Positions 6,005-12,577 of a DNA stretch of 24,381 nucleotides are shown here, in pieces (positions within the stretch are counted from its first letter, which is position 1; each line of letters opens with the position of its first letter). The stretch lies in IMG/VR virus record IMGVR_UViG_3300034106_002161, positions 1 through 24,381 of that record; one strand, given 5' to 3'. The notes under the pieces are model-generated. The model was not told where the DNA came from. It searched no databases and saw only the letters and a program-made list of their open reading frames with translations. This DNA comes from a virus. Position numbers and translations under genes: made by a program.

Positions 6005-6405
6005 TGGGCGGCTAGCTCGCGGAGGTCGGGGCCGATGTCTGGCCCTTGTTCAAGATTTGCTCCAGCCGATCCTGCACCGCTCCCGGCGGCGGGGGCGGGG
6101 TCATCAGTTCTGGGGGCGGCGTAGCCGGGACGCACTGCATTGGGGTCGCGGCACAACCGGACAGGAGCAGAGCGAACAGGGCGGCTAGCAAGAGCAGCCA
6201 GTTCGGATGCGTACGCAGTCGAAGCCATTTCAGCGCGTATACGAGTAGCGCGCTCGGTCCGTAGTTCAGCTTCCAGACGCTCCACTTGAGGGCGTATTTC
6301 TTCACGGCCTTGCTCCCGAAATGTGTGTACCGCGTAGACTGCCAGCAACCCTAAGCCAGCGGTCAAGATTAAATGCGGCGCGTACTTCAGTAACCAGTAA
6401 GGCAC
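5944..6405 (-). CDS. Rz: Rz-like i-spanin
   Basis: A 153-aa inner-membrane spanin subunit for outer-membrane disruption at lysis. It has one N-terminal membrane segment (about residues 9-27, LILTAGLGLLAVYAV). A charged coiled coil follows (about 30-65, REEIRPQVERLEAELRTER), then a Pro/Ala/Gly-rich periplasmic stretch, and a short C-terminal helix ending LRALQKWAQPTP. The gene starts with GTG at 6405, sharing one base with the endolysin stop (TAGTG). A second reading frame inside it encodes the outer-membrane partner Rz1, the classic nested arrangement. Its 3' end overlaps the metallopeptidase start. Confidence 0.85.
   Translation of the reverse strand: MPYWLLKYAPHLILTAGLGLLAVYAVHTFREQGREEIRPQVERLEAELRTERATRIRAEMASTAYASELAALASRPVRSAPVRLCRDPNAVRPGYAAPRTDDPAPAAGSGAGSAGANLEQGPDIGPDLRELAAQCDSQNAKLRALQKWAQPTP
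6012..6305 (-). CDS. Rz1: Rz1-like o-spanin lipoprotein, nested within Rz
   Basis: A 97-aa outer-membrane lipoprotein encoded wholly inside Rz in another frame. A basic N-region and a hydrophobic stretch (NWLLLLAALFALLL) end in a lipobox LSGC with the lipidated Cys at residue 51. The mature part is about 47 aa and Pro-rich (ATPPPELMTPPPPPG), as in lambda Rz1. The start is GTG at 6305 and gives an unusually long n-region; there is no in-frame ATG before the signal peptide, so a CTG further in is the only other option. With Rz it would form the spanin complex that fuses inner and outer membranes, which implies a Gram-negative host. Confidence 0.85.
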   Translation of the reverse strand: MKKYALKWSVWKLNYGPSALLVYALKWLRLRTHPNWLLLLAALFALLLSGCAATPMQCVPATPPPELMTPPPPPGAVQDRLEQILNKGQTSAPTSAS

Positions 6406-6746
6406 TACTTTACACCATTATGCTCAAAAGAGTAGTGGTTGCCGTCATTAAATCGGCCGCCCCACCGAGCAAGCGGGTGCTGCTGCTCCCACCATTCGCC
6501 TAGCGGACGGTGATCTTCGCTTTGCTCCAGAAATTCGCCGTTCTTGAACAGATTAAGGTCAATGGCCAACCGAATCTTGTGGGCGCTGCTCGGGTGGCTG
6601 TAGGACTTGCGGACGCCCATGACGCCATGTACACGGGGGTCGCGGAAGGCGTCGCCTAGCGACACCTCGTAGCCAAGCTCGTAAGCCTTTTCAATGAGTT
6701 TGGCCACCAGGCGTGCGTACACGCGCTGCTTCTGGCCTAGCGTCAC
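6405..6746 (-). CDS. Endolysin, peptidase M15 (VanY/T5-lys-like)
   Basis: A 113-aa zinc peptidase expected to cut peptide crosslinks or stems in peptidoglycan (L-Ala-D-Glu or D-Ala-D-Ala type). The M15 signature is complete: SSAHKIRLAIDL with H56 and D63, E84 in GEWWEQ as the catalytic acid candidate, and GNHYSFEH with H104. There is no signal peptide or membrane anchor, so it depends on the holin for export. The start is GTG at 6746, overlapping the previous stop (GTGA); its stop overlaps the Rz start (TAGTG). It sits in the middle of the lysis cassette. Confidence 0.9.
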   Translation of the reverse strand: MTLGQKQRVYARLVAKLIEKAYELGYEVSLGDAFRDPRVHGVMGVRKSYSHPSSAHKIRLAIDLNLFKNGEFLEQSEDHRPLGEWWEQQHPLARWGGRFNDGNHYSFEHNGVK

Positions 6747-6970
6747 GGCTTGTCTGCCTTGGCGTCCAGCTTGTCGTTTATGCGCATCAACATGGCTTTG
6801 ATTTCGTCAATGTCGGCGCGGTAATCAACACGGGTCACGTACGTCAACGGCATGGTGCGCACGTCCTTGTCAAGCCGTTCGATGCTGCGGCTGATGTTAT
6901 TAAGTATCCACCCGCCAAACAGACCGGCAATACCTACCGCAATATTGAACAGAATTTGCCCGTCGTCCAT
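6743..6970 (-). CDS. 75-aa lysis-cassette membrane protein
   Basis: A small protein with one N-terminal membrane segment (about residues 6-23, LFNIAVGIAGLFGGWIL) followed by a charged helix rich in heptad-like leucines (DEIKAMLMRINDKLDAK). Similar proteins are common beside phage endolysins, but their role is not settled. Antiholin, holin or accessory membrane protein are all possible. The start is the ATG at 6970, not an in-frame start further upstream (7030). It overlaps the stop of the preceding 59-aa gene (TAATG) and has GGAG 6 nt upstream. Its stop overlaps the endolysin start (GTGA). Confidence 0.8.
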   Translation of the reverse strand: MDDGQILFNIAVGIAGLFGGWILNNISRSIERLDKDVRTMPLTYVTRVDYRADIDEIKAMLMRINDKLDAKADKP

Positions 6971-7149
6971 TACACGCTCCGTAGCACTAGGGTAACAAGC
7001 CAACTTATCAGCGCACCCGCCGACAGCCACAGCAGCTTCTCAACCCAATCAATCCGTTTTTCTAATCTTGCTACCCGATCGGCGACCGACTTGACCTTGT
7101 GGCCGTAGTCCGTCTTGAGCAGGCGCAAGTCCTTGGTTTCAACCGTCAC
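6970..7149 (-). CDS. 59-aa XhlA-like membrane protein
   Basis: A very short gene that is easy to miss. It starts with GTG at 7149 and encodes MTVETKDLRLLK. A charged helix follows (ADRVARLEKRIDWVEK, about 23-38), then one C-terminal membrane segment (LLWLSAGALISWLVTLVL, about 39-57), and the end is RSV. This helix-then-membrane layout matches the haemolysin XhlA family, which works with holins in Bacillus phages. It is tied to both neighbours: its GTG overlaps the holin stop (GTGA) and its TAA overlaps the next ATG (TAATG). That coupling, plus coherent topology, supports it as a real gene. Confidence 0.78.
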   Translation of the reverse strand: MTVETKDLRLLKTDYGHKVKSVADRVARLEKRIDWVEKLLWLSAGALISWLVTLVLRSV

Positions 7150-7352
7150 GTCTTATCTGCAAGCGCCTGCGTTGTAATCGTGCGCAGCACCAGGTTCGTG
7201 ACCGCACCAACCAGCAAGATTGACGCCGCAACGTCTTGCCCAAACAACGTCGTCAAGTGCCCGGCAAACATCTCTAGGCTGGCAAGCAGCGCCAGCGCAA
7301 CGTTCCACCACACCGTTTTGGATTTAAGCGCACCTTTAATTGCCGGGGGCAT
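7146..7352 (-). CDS. Putative holin (68 aa, two membrane segments)
   Basis: A 68-aa protein with two hydrophobic segments (about residues 13-32, TVWWNVALALLASLEMFAGH, and 41-57, VAASILLVGAVTNLVLR) joined by a short loop. The N-terminus is basic and the C-terminus short (TITTQALADKT). The SKTVWWN and NLVLRTITT patterns are typical of a common phage holin family. It would form pores in the inner membrane and release the endolysin. ATG 7352 has a strong AAGGAGA Shine-Dalgarno at 5-nt spacing, the best in the cassette, so translation of the downstream coupled genes may depend on it. It is the first lysis gene after the ejection proteins. Confidence 0.83.
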   Translation of the reverse strand: MPPAIKGALKSKTVWWNVALALLASLEMFAGHLTTLFGQDVAASILLVGAVTNLVLRTITTQALADKT

Positions 7353-7362
7353 AATCGTCTCC

Positions 7363-9210
7363 TTAGGGGGCTAATGCGTTTTGGCGCGCTTCAGCTCCAG
7401 CGAGCGCGTTGGTAATGACGGCTGCGGGCGCTGCCGCACGCTGCGCGGCTGCGCCACCTGCACGGACTGCGCCGGTTGCGGTCTGGACCGCGCCAGCGCG
7501 ACGCTGCGCAGCCTCAAGGGCTAACGCCGCCGTCTCCGGCTGCAACATGTCAGTGGCAATCTCGATGGCAAGTTTGCGGTCAATCTTGCCCGCAAGCCGT
7601 TTGAGGATGGCGTTGGCCACGGTTGTCACGCGGTTGAGCAACGTCGGCAACTGCGCGCCACCGGCGGCTTCAACCAATAGCTCCGTACCGGCACGCTCGG
7701 CGCTTGGGCCAGCCGGGCGGGCTGCGCGAGCTTGCTCGCGGTACTTAGCCTGACGGGCCAAGTCGCTGCGGATGTCCTCAACAATCTTGACCTGATCCGG
7801 CGTCAGCACGTCAGAAAGCTTTTCGTAGCGCGGCGCGCCAACGGCAGCGCGCTGAATCGTCTGCGGCGCAGCCTCGACCGCACCTGCAAACGCTGCCGGG
7901 CGAAGTTTCTGCTCGCCTTGCAGCGCCGAGGTCAACTTGCTTTCAAGAAACTGACCGACTTCCATCTGATTAATGGGCTTGCTGCGCGCTTGGAACGTGC
8001 TGCGGGCCGTGCCGTATTCCGGCACTTGACCTTCCAGCCAGTTGATGAAGTCTTTGCGAGTGCTTGCGATTTTGCTAGCTTCAACTTTGCCGATACCGTA
8101 CGTAGCGGGGTTCTGGATAAGATCGTCTAGCGCCAATTTGACGTAGTGCATGTCGGCAGCGGTGTAGTTACCGCCCGAGCCAAACGATGCGCCTTCTTCA
8201 GCGGCCAAAGTTTTAGCGCGTTCAAACGCTTGTTTTACTGACGGCCGCGCCTGCAAACTTTGCAAGGTGGCGTCCTCTACCACAGGCTTTGCGCCAGCTT
8301 GTCCGTACAGCAGCCGCGCTTCAGCCGCGCGGGCGTTTCGAGCCGCAGTAAGCTGCGCCTCAGTGCCGCCCACCTGACGCAGCGACGCCGCGCGCGCCGC
8401 GTCCTGCGCCTGCCGGCGTGCCATGTATTCAGACGGCAGAATCTTCTCCGCCGACTCTTGCAGCGCAGCGAAGCGCGTCGCGCCTACATCGGCTGCCGCC
8501 TCGCCAGCCGTCGGCGTGGCGCCCGGCACAATCTCTGGCTGCCGCAACGCGTTGATAATTTCCGGTGCGCGGCCTTCAGCGGCTTCAAGCAGCACATTAG
8601 CCTTACCGCCGATTGCTGCGCGTTCTAGCGCGTTGACGCCAGCGCGACCGGCAACCGCCACAGGTGCCGTAACAACGCGCGTGGGGTCCGTAACACGCGA
8701 AACAGTGCCGAGCACTTGTCCGGCGCGACCTGGCGCGGCGGCGGCGCCTGCACCCGTTAGCGTGGACACATCAGCGAGAAAGCCAACGGGGTCCGTTGCA
8801 ATGGTGTTCTTAAACGCTTCGACGTTGCTGTAGCGGTCGCGGTATGCGCCACCGACAGCATTAGCCTTGTCAATAAACCTTTGCGCTATGTCGGGTCGAG
8901 CTATCCACTCGGGCGGAAGGAATCGTATGTACGCGCCCGTAAACACTTCAGCAAGTTCGTTTACCGTTTTGACGGGATTGGTAACAGCGGTGTACAGACC
9001 TTTAAAAAGCTGCGCACCGCTTTCGGGAATGTTGGTAAGAGCTTCGCGGCCAACCTGTGCCCAAGTGCGGCCAGCAGGCTCTTGGCCTACCGCACCGCGC
9101 CCTTCGGTGGCATCCCAAACAACTTTGCTTGGGTCAATCGGCGCGCTTCTTCGGGCCGTGGTCGGCTGAGCGGGAGCGTCCCACTTAACCTTACTGGGGT
9201 CAATCGCCAT
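7363..9210 (-). CDS. Putative DNA ejection / internal virion protein (615 aa, gp16-like by position)
   Basis: A 615-aa, Ala-rich, mostly helical protein. The N-terminus has a repeated motif, IDPSKVKWDA and IDPSKVVWDA, 22 residues apart. A conserved block follows (NPVKTVNELAEVF, FLPPEWIARPDIAQRF, TDPVGFLADVSTLTG); the C-terminus is low-complexity Ala/Arg. I see no clear enzymatic motif. It is third in a row of three virion proteins whose lengths (253, 395, 615) follow the P22 ejection proteins gp7, gp20 and gp16 (about 230, 470 and 610), so a role in crossing the cell envelope is inferred. An in-frame TTG at 9237 is rejected. The ATG at 9210 has GGGAG about 8 nt upstream and overlaps the previous gene by 11 bp. 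Confidence 0.8.
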   Translation of the reverse strand: MAIDPSKVKWDAPAQPTTARRSAPIDPSKVVWDATEGRGAVGQEPAGRTWAQVGREALTNIPESGAQLFKGLYTAVTNPVKTVNELAEVFTGAYIRFLPPEWIARPDIAQRFIDKANAVGGAYRDRYSNVEAFKNTIATDPVGFLADVSTLTGAGAAAAPGRAGQVLGTVSRVTDPTRVVTAPVAVAGRAGVNALERAAIGGKANVLLEAAEGRAPEIINALRQPEIVPGATPTAGEAAADVGATRFAALQESAEKILPSEYMARRQAQDAARAASLRQVGGTEAQLTAARNARAAEARLLYGQAGAKPVVEDATLQSLQARPSVKQAFERAKTLAAEEGASFGSGGNYTAADMHYVKLALDDLIQNPATYGIGKVEASKIASTRKDFINWLEGQVPEYGTARSTFQARSKPINQMEVGQFLESKLTSALQGEQKLRPAAFAGAVEAAPQTIQRAAVGAPRYEKLSDVLTPDQVKIVEDIRSDLARQAKYREQARAARPAGPSAERAGTELLVEAAGGAQLPTLLNRVTTVANAILKRLAGKIDRKLAIEIATDMLQPETAALALEAAQRRAGAVQTATGAVRAGGAAAQRAAAPAAVITNALAGAEARQNALAP

Positions 9211-10387
9211 ACTCAACGCTCCCGTCCGTGTATTCAACTACGGGGCGGCCGTTCAATGTACCGCGACGCTTGACCTGACGGGAAACATTGATTTCGGGAT
9301 AGTAGTCCAACACTTCAGGCTCTTTCTTAGCCAACATACCGCGCTCGGTGTTGTACCGATCAATGACATTTTGAGCCGACTGGTTGTTGATGCGGATGAT
9401 TCGGCGGATACTGTTAACGTCAAGCGTCTCCTCGCCCGCCGCAATCTTTTTGGCAAACTCGCGGTCAGCGTCCGAAAGGCCCGTACCGGCACCGAACGCG
9501 GTGATGCGCTCGGCAACCTGCTGACCAACGCCAGCAAAGTAAGCTTCGGTTGCTGACACGTCAATACCAACGGCTTTGGCCACAGCCGTCCGCGCGTTGG
9601 CAAACGTACCCGAAATAAACTTCGGATCGTCCAACAGCGGCGAAAGTTGTTCAGAATTTTGCAGCGAAGATACGGCTGACTCGGCTTTCGTACGGAAATC
9701 ATCAAGCCGCTTGGCTGCCGTTTCACCCAGCGTTTTGCTAAATTCTTTAGCCGCCGGCAAGTTGACCGTAGTGCGCGCAGCTCCCGCGCCCGCGATACGC
9801 GCTTTTTGCGCCTCAACTTGGGGCGACATGGGCACAAACAGTTTAGCGCGTTCAGCCGCCGGAATCTGCGACAGGAACTGTCCGCGCAACGCCGCTTGGA
9901 GCTGCGCCGGGTCATCGGGCAACGAGTTTACGGCGTAGTCGCGGAACTGCGGCACAATGGTGCCCTGCGCAATCATAAAGTCTACTTGATCAATCACCTG
10001 CGCCTTGGTGGGCGGCGCTTGGCCATACGCAAAGTCGCCAAGCATTTTCTGAAACCGGCCATAGTTATCGTCGGCCAGTTTAGCTTCGGCGGCGGCAGTT
10101 TCCACGCCGGTCTTTTTTACCGTGGCGCGCTTGCTTTCGGTTTCGGCCATTGCCGACGCAAGTTCAGCGCCAGGCTTGCCAAAACGCAAAAGCTGGTTCT
10201 GCGCTTCGGGCGTGCTCAGATCGGCGGAAGACAGGTAGTTGCGGAACTCCAACTCCCGCTGCGCGGCCGCCAGTTCTTGCTGCTCCTTAAGGCGCTGGGC
10301 GCGGACGCCACGGCCGGCCTCAAGCCCCTGCACATACGAGCCGAGGATGTTGACCGGCTCCAGTTGGGTTGCACCGATGACTGCCAT
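9200..10387 (-). CDS. Putative DNA ejection / internal virion protein (395 aa, gp20-like by position)
   Basis: A 395-aa protein, helical and charged at the N-terminus (RVRAQRLKEQQ-like coiled stretch, residues 20-60). A middle helical part follows (AAKEFSKTLGETAAKRLDDF), then a conserved C-terminal region (GAGTGLSDADREFAKKIAAG, RRIIRINNQSAQNVIDRYN) found in many podovirus internal proteins. It ends with a small beta segment (GTLNGRPVVEYTDGSVEYGD). No catalytic motif is recognised. Position between the 253-aa and 615-aa proteins suggests the second of three ejection proteins. Start ATG 10387, 3 bp after the previous stop; the Shine-Dalgarno is weak, so it is probably translated by coupling. 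Confidence 0.8.
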   Translation of the reverse strand: MAVIGATQLEPVNILGSYVQGLEAGRGVRAQRLKEQQELAAAQRELEFRNYLSSADLSTPEAQNQLLRFGKPGAELASAMAETESKRATVKKTGVETAAAEAKLADDNYGRFQKMLGDFAYGQAPPTKAQVIDQVDFMIAQGTIVPQFRDYAVNSLPDDPAQLQAALRGQFLSQIPAAERAKLFVPMSPQVEAQKARIAGAGAARTTVNLPAAKEFSKTLGETAAKRLDDFRTKAESAVSSLQNSEQLSPLLDDPKFISGTFANARTAVAKAVGIDVSATEAYFAGVGQQVAERITAFGAGTGLSDADREFAKKIAAGEETLDVNSIRRIIRINNQSAQNVIDRYNTERGMLAKKEPEVLDYYPEINVSRQVKRRGTLNGRPVVEYTDGSVEYGD

Positions 10388-10390
10388 GAC

Positions 10391-11152
10391 TTACCCCACG
10401 TTCCCGTATTGCGGACCCTGATAGTTAAACGCCATCAGGTTGTTGCTAGCGGGCGATGACACGCCGGTCGGGCCGAAATACCCGCCCCTAGACAGGCCGT
10501 AGCCCATGGCCGCTTGGCCAAGTGCGTTAGAGAGCGCGTTAGCCTGACCAAGATAGCCAGACGCGCGAGCCTGACCGCCCTGCATGAGCAGGTTGCCGAC
10601 ATTGGTGCCCATCTGGCCAGCCTGTTGACCAACCTGCTGCGTAGCCGCTTGCCCCGCGCCGTAGAGGCTGCCGAGGACGCCGAGGCGGTTGCCGAGCAAC
10701 GCTTGGGCGCGGTTAAAGGCGTTCATGTACTCCTGCGAACCCATCTCCTGACCGTAGCGCGCACCGGCGCGGATTGCTCCGCCGCCAAGGTACTGACCGC
10801 GCGCGGCCTGCATGCGCTCTAGCGCCTTCTCGCCTTCCGCCAGACGGAACGCGTAGCCGGGGTCCGTTTGCATGTCGGCGGCGCTAAACGGCCGCCCTAA
10901 CGAGCCGTACCCGGTCGAAGCGGCGTCGCCGCCAAGACCTAGCAACCGCAGCATTTCGTTCTGCGACGTAATGCCCGCCTGACGAAACGGCTCTTGCAGC
11001 TCCGTCTGCCGCTCAAATATCTCTCGCTGAACCTGCGCCGCTTGATCGGCGGCTTGGGTCTGCGCTCGGGCAGCTCTGCTGGCTCCCCGCGATGCGACAG
11101 CGCCACCAACGACGGCGCTGCCAAGAATTGCTGCTGCGGTTCCAATGGCCAT
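10391..11152 (-). CDS. DNA transfer / ejection protein (253 aa, gp7-like)
   Basis: A 253-aa protein of the phage DNA-transfer type. It has an N-terminal Gly/Ala-rich hydrophobic segment (AAAILGSAVVGGAVASRGAS, residues 6-25) and then a helix with EPFRQAGITSQNEM. The middle is DPGYAFRLAEGEKALERMQAARGQYL, split here as DPGYAFRLAEGEKALERM then QAARGQYL, followed by GGGAIRAGARYGQE. That series is highly characteristic of P22-like and related podovirus ejection proteins. The C-terminus is Gly/Gln/Asn-rich. It would be packaged in the capsid and help carry DNA through the envelope. Start ATG 11152 shares a base with the acetyltransferase stop (TAATG). Confidence 0.85.
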   Translation of the reverse strand: MAIGTAAAILGSAVVGGAVASRGASRAARAQTQAADQAAQVQREIFERQTELQEPFRQAGITSQNEMLRLLGLGGDAASTGYGSLGRPFSAADMQTDPGYAFRLAEGEKALERMQAARGQYLGGGAIRAGARYGQEMGSQEYMNAFNRAQALLGNRLGVLGSLYGAGQAATQQVGQQAGQMGTNVGNLLMQGGQARASGYLGQANALSNALGQAAMGYGLSRGGYFGPTGVSSPASNNLMAFNYQGPQYGNVG

Positions 11153-11610
11153 TACGCCACCTCTCTAATATACGTGCGTTCCATAGGACGAAAGCCTTTT
11201 CGCGCATAAAGATTAGCCATCTTATCCGCGCGTTCATCTTCAAGGGCAATCATAAAAAGCGCGACGGCGCCTTTTGCGGATGCCCACGATTCAATCGTTT
11301 TGTACATGGCTTGACCAGCTCCTTTGCCTCGCGCTTCGGGGGTCAGCCACCACCACAACTCCTGCACTACCATACTGGTCGGGCTGAAGTACATAGGGTA
11401 GAACAATGCACCGGCAATGCCAATAATCTTGCCATCGTCTTCAGCCAACCAGACGCCAACCGACGGATCGTGGATGGCGCGTAAGTAAAAGTCTGAATAC
11501 CCATCCGCGTCAAACGGGATGACCCCGTGCATCGGGGACGCCGCATGGAACGCCTGCGCAAGCGGCAGGTAGCGCGGCAAGTCCTCGGCGATGGCGTTGC
11601 GGACGATCAC
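11152..11610 (-). CDS. GNAT-family N-acetyltransferase
   Basis: A 152-aa acetyl-CoA-dependent acyltransferase. The GNAT fold reads clearly: an N-terminal strand and helix (IVRNAIAEDLPRYLPLA), VWLAEDDGKIIGIAGALF, core strand VVQELWWWLTPEARGKGAGQ with the acetyl-CoA loop R94-G-K-G97-A-G99, helix YKTIESWASAKG, and the C-terminal YARKGFRPMERTYIRE. The substrate is unknown. It is locked into the virion operon, with ATGA overlap upstream and TAATG overlap downstream, so it is expressed late. It may modify a virion or host protein. Phage structural blocks sometimes carry such an enzyme, but its job is not established. Confidence 0.92.
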   Translation of the reverse strand: MIVRNAIAEDLPRYLPLAQAFHAASPMHGVIPFDADGYSDFYLRAIHDPSVGVWLAEDDGKIIGIAGALFYPMYFSPTSMVVQELWWWLTPEARGKGAGQAMYKTIESWASAKGAVALFMIALEDERADKMANLYARKGFRPMERTYIREVA

Positions 11611-11942
11611 GAAATCTCTCGGCCTGAAGCGCGGATGTTGATGGCCGTGGCCGCTGACGCAATCGTTGAGATTGACCCGCCAGGAGCAAGCACATGGCCG
11701 ACGATTTCGGGGAACGTGTACGTCTCCGAGGGCAGCAGGGTCTTGCTTTTAATGATTAGGTTCTGGTTGCCGGCGTTATCAAACTGCGTCACAAGGTTGA
11801 CCGAAATGGTCCGAGCCGACGTGTCGTAGTTAGTCGCCGTAAACTTGTCGATAATGGCCGACACGCCCGAGGCGCTGTACTGCGTCGTCTGGCTAGACTC
11901 CGCAATCTTGGCCGGAATTAAAACTCGTACGTTAACTGCCAT
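11607..11942 (-). CDS. Conserved-type phage protein of the tail block, unknown function
   Basis: A 111-aa protein, predicted almost all beta (SAIIDKFTATNYD, ISVNLVTQF, LIIKSKTLLPSETYTFPEIVGHVLAPG), looking like a single small beta-sandwich. I know similar short proteins in podovirus tail regions but no proven role. Between the glycine-rich protein and the GNAT gene, a structural or assembly role is the likeliest guess. Start ATG 11942 has AAGGTGA about 5 nt upstream; its stop overlaps the GNAT start (ATGA). Confidence 0.78.
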   Translation of the reverse strand: MAVNVRVLIPAKIAESSQTTQYSASGVSAIIDKFTATNYDTSARTISVNLVTQFDNAGNQNLIIKSKTLLPSETYTFPEIVGHVLAPGGSISTIASAATAINIRASGREIS

Positions 11943-11950
11943 GTGTCACC

Positions 11951-12577
11951 TTAGAACGTAAAGACCATACGAACGCGGCCATTCCCACCGTTTTCGCCTT
12001 CGGCAAAACCGCCGTTGCCGCCATATCCGGCTGTCAAACTGTTATCGCCAACTATGCCTGTTGCCCCGGCGTTAGTGAACAGAGCTCCGCCGTTGCCAGT
12101 CGTCCCCGGCACCGTATTACCGCCAGAGGCCGTACCACCCGCGCCTTGGGTATACGACGGCGTGGAAGTGCCTTGCAGACCACCATTTGCCGTCATGGTC
12201 GTAATTGTGTAGGTGCCACTGTAGACGTTTGAGAACGTCCCCGCCGTAGCCGGGCCACCGCTGCCCCCAGCACCTCCGGCGCCAACGGTGAAATTGATTG
12301 TTTTTAGGGGGTCGCCAACGCCAAGGACGAGTACCGTTTTGGAATACCCGCCGCCACCGCCACCGCCGCCTTCGTAAATGTCCGGCTCTCCAGGCGCGAT
12401 GAAATACGTGCCGCCGCTACCGCCGCCGCCGCCCGCGCCCCAAACTTCAATCGTCGCGCCTGTTGCGCCAGCCGGAATCGTCACCGATCCAGAGCCGGGT
12501 TCGCTCGCGTCATAGACGCCCGCGCCAGCGCCACCGGCACTGCCGTTAAAGAACGCTGCGAGGGTCGCGCCGCCCAT
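11951..12577 (-). CDS. Glycine-rich adhesin-like tail protein
   Basis: A 208-aa protein in which most of the chain is Gly-rich runs (GAGGGGGSGG, EGGGGGGGGYSK, GAGGAGGSGG, GYGGNGG). These are separated by short beta strands (TIEVWGAGG, KTVLVLGVGD, INFTVGAGG), and the end is NGGNGRVRMVFTF. This pattern is seen in phage tail-tip glycine-rich proteins; T-even gp38 adhesins fold such runs into a polyglycine-II sandwich. It therefore may bind a surface receptor. The ATG at 12577 is chosen over a TTG at 12607 because it overlaps the previous stop (ATGA) and has AGGA upstream. The neighbour is a tail-fibre gene, which fits an adhesin or its partner. Confidence 0.8.
   Translation of the reverse strand: MGGATLAAFFNGSAGGAGAGVYDASEPGSGSVTIPAGATGATIEVWGAGGGGGSGGTYFIAPGEPDIYEGGGGGGGGYSKTVLVLGVGDPLKTINFTVGAGGAGGSGGPATAGTFSNVYSGTYTITTMTANGGLQGTSTPSYTQGAGGTASGGNTVPGTTGNGGALFTNAGATGIVGDNSLTAGYGGNGGFAEGENGGNGRVRMVFTF

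Noticed and set aside
9211-9237. Longer form of the 615-aa protein starting at TTG 9237
   Set aside because: TTG is a poor start, the extra residues (MNTRTGALS) are the other-frame reading of the previous gene, and the ATG at 9210 has a better ribosome site.
9253-9915. Second open frame of 220 codons on the minus strand inside the 395-aa gene
   Set aside because: A different frame of the same strand, Arg/Ser/Leu-rich without domain features. Unlike Rz1, it has no signal peptide or other functional mark.
9806-10459. Open frame of 217 codons on the plus strand
   Set aside because: Antisense to the 395-aa ejection-type protein; no domain, no operon context, low-complexity basic sequence typical of shadow frames.
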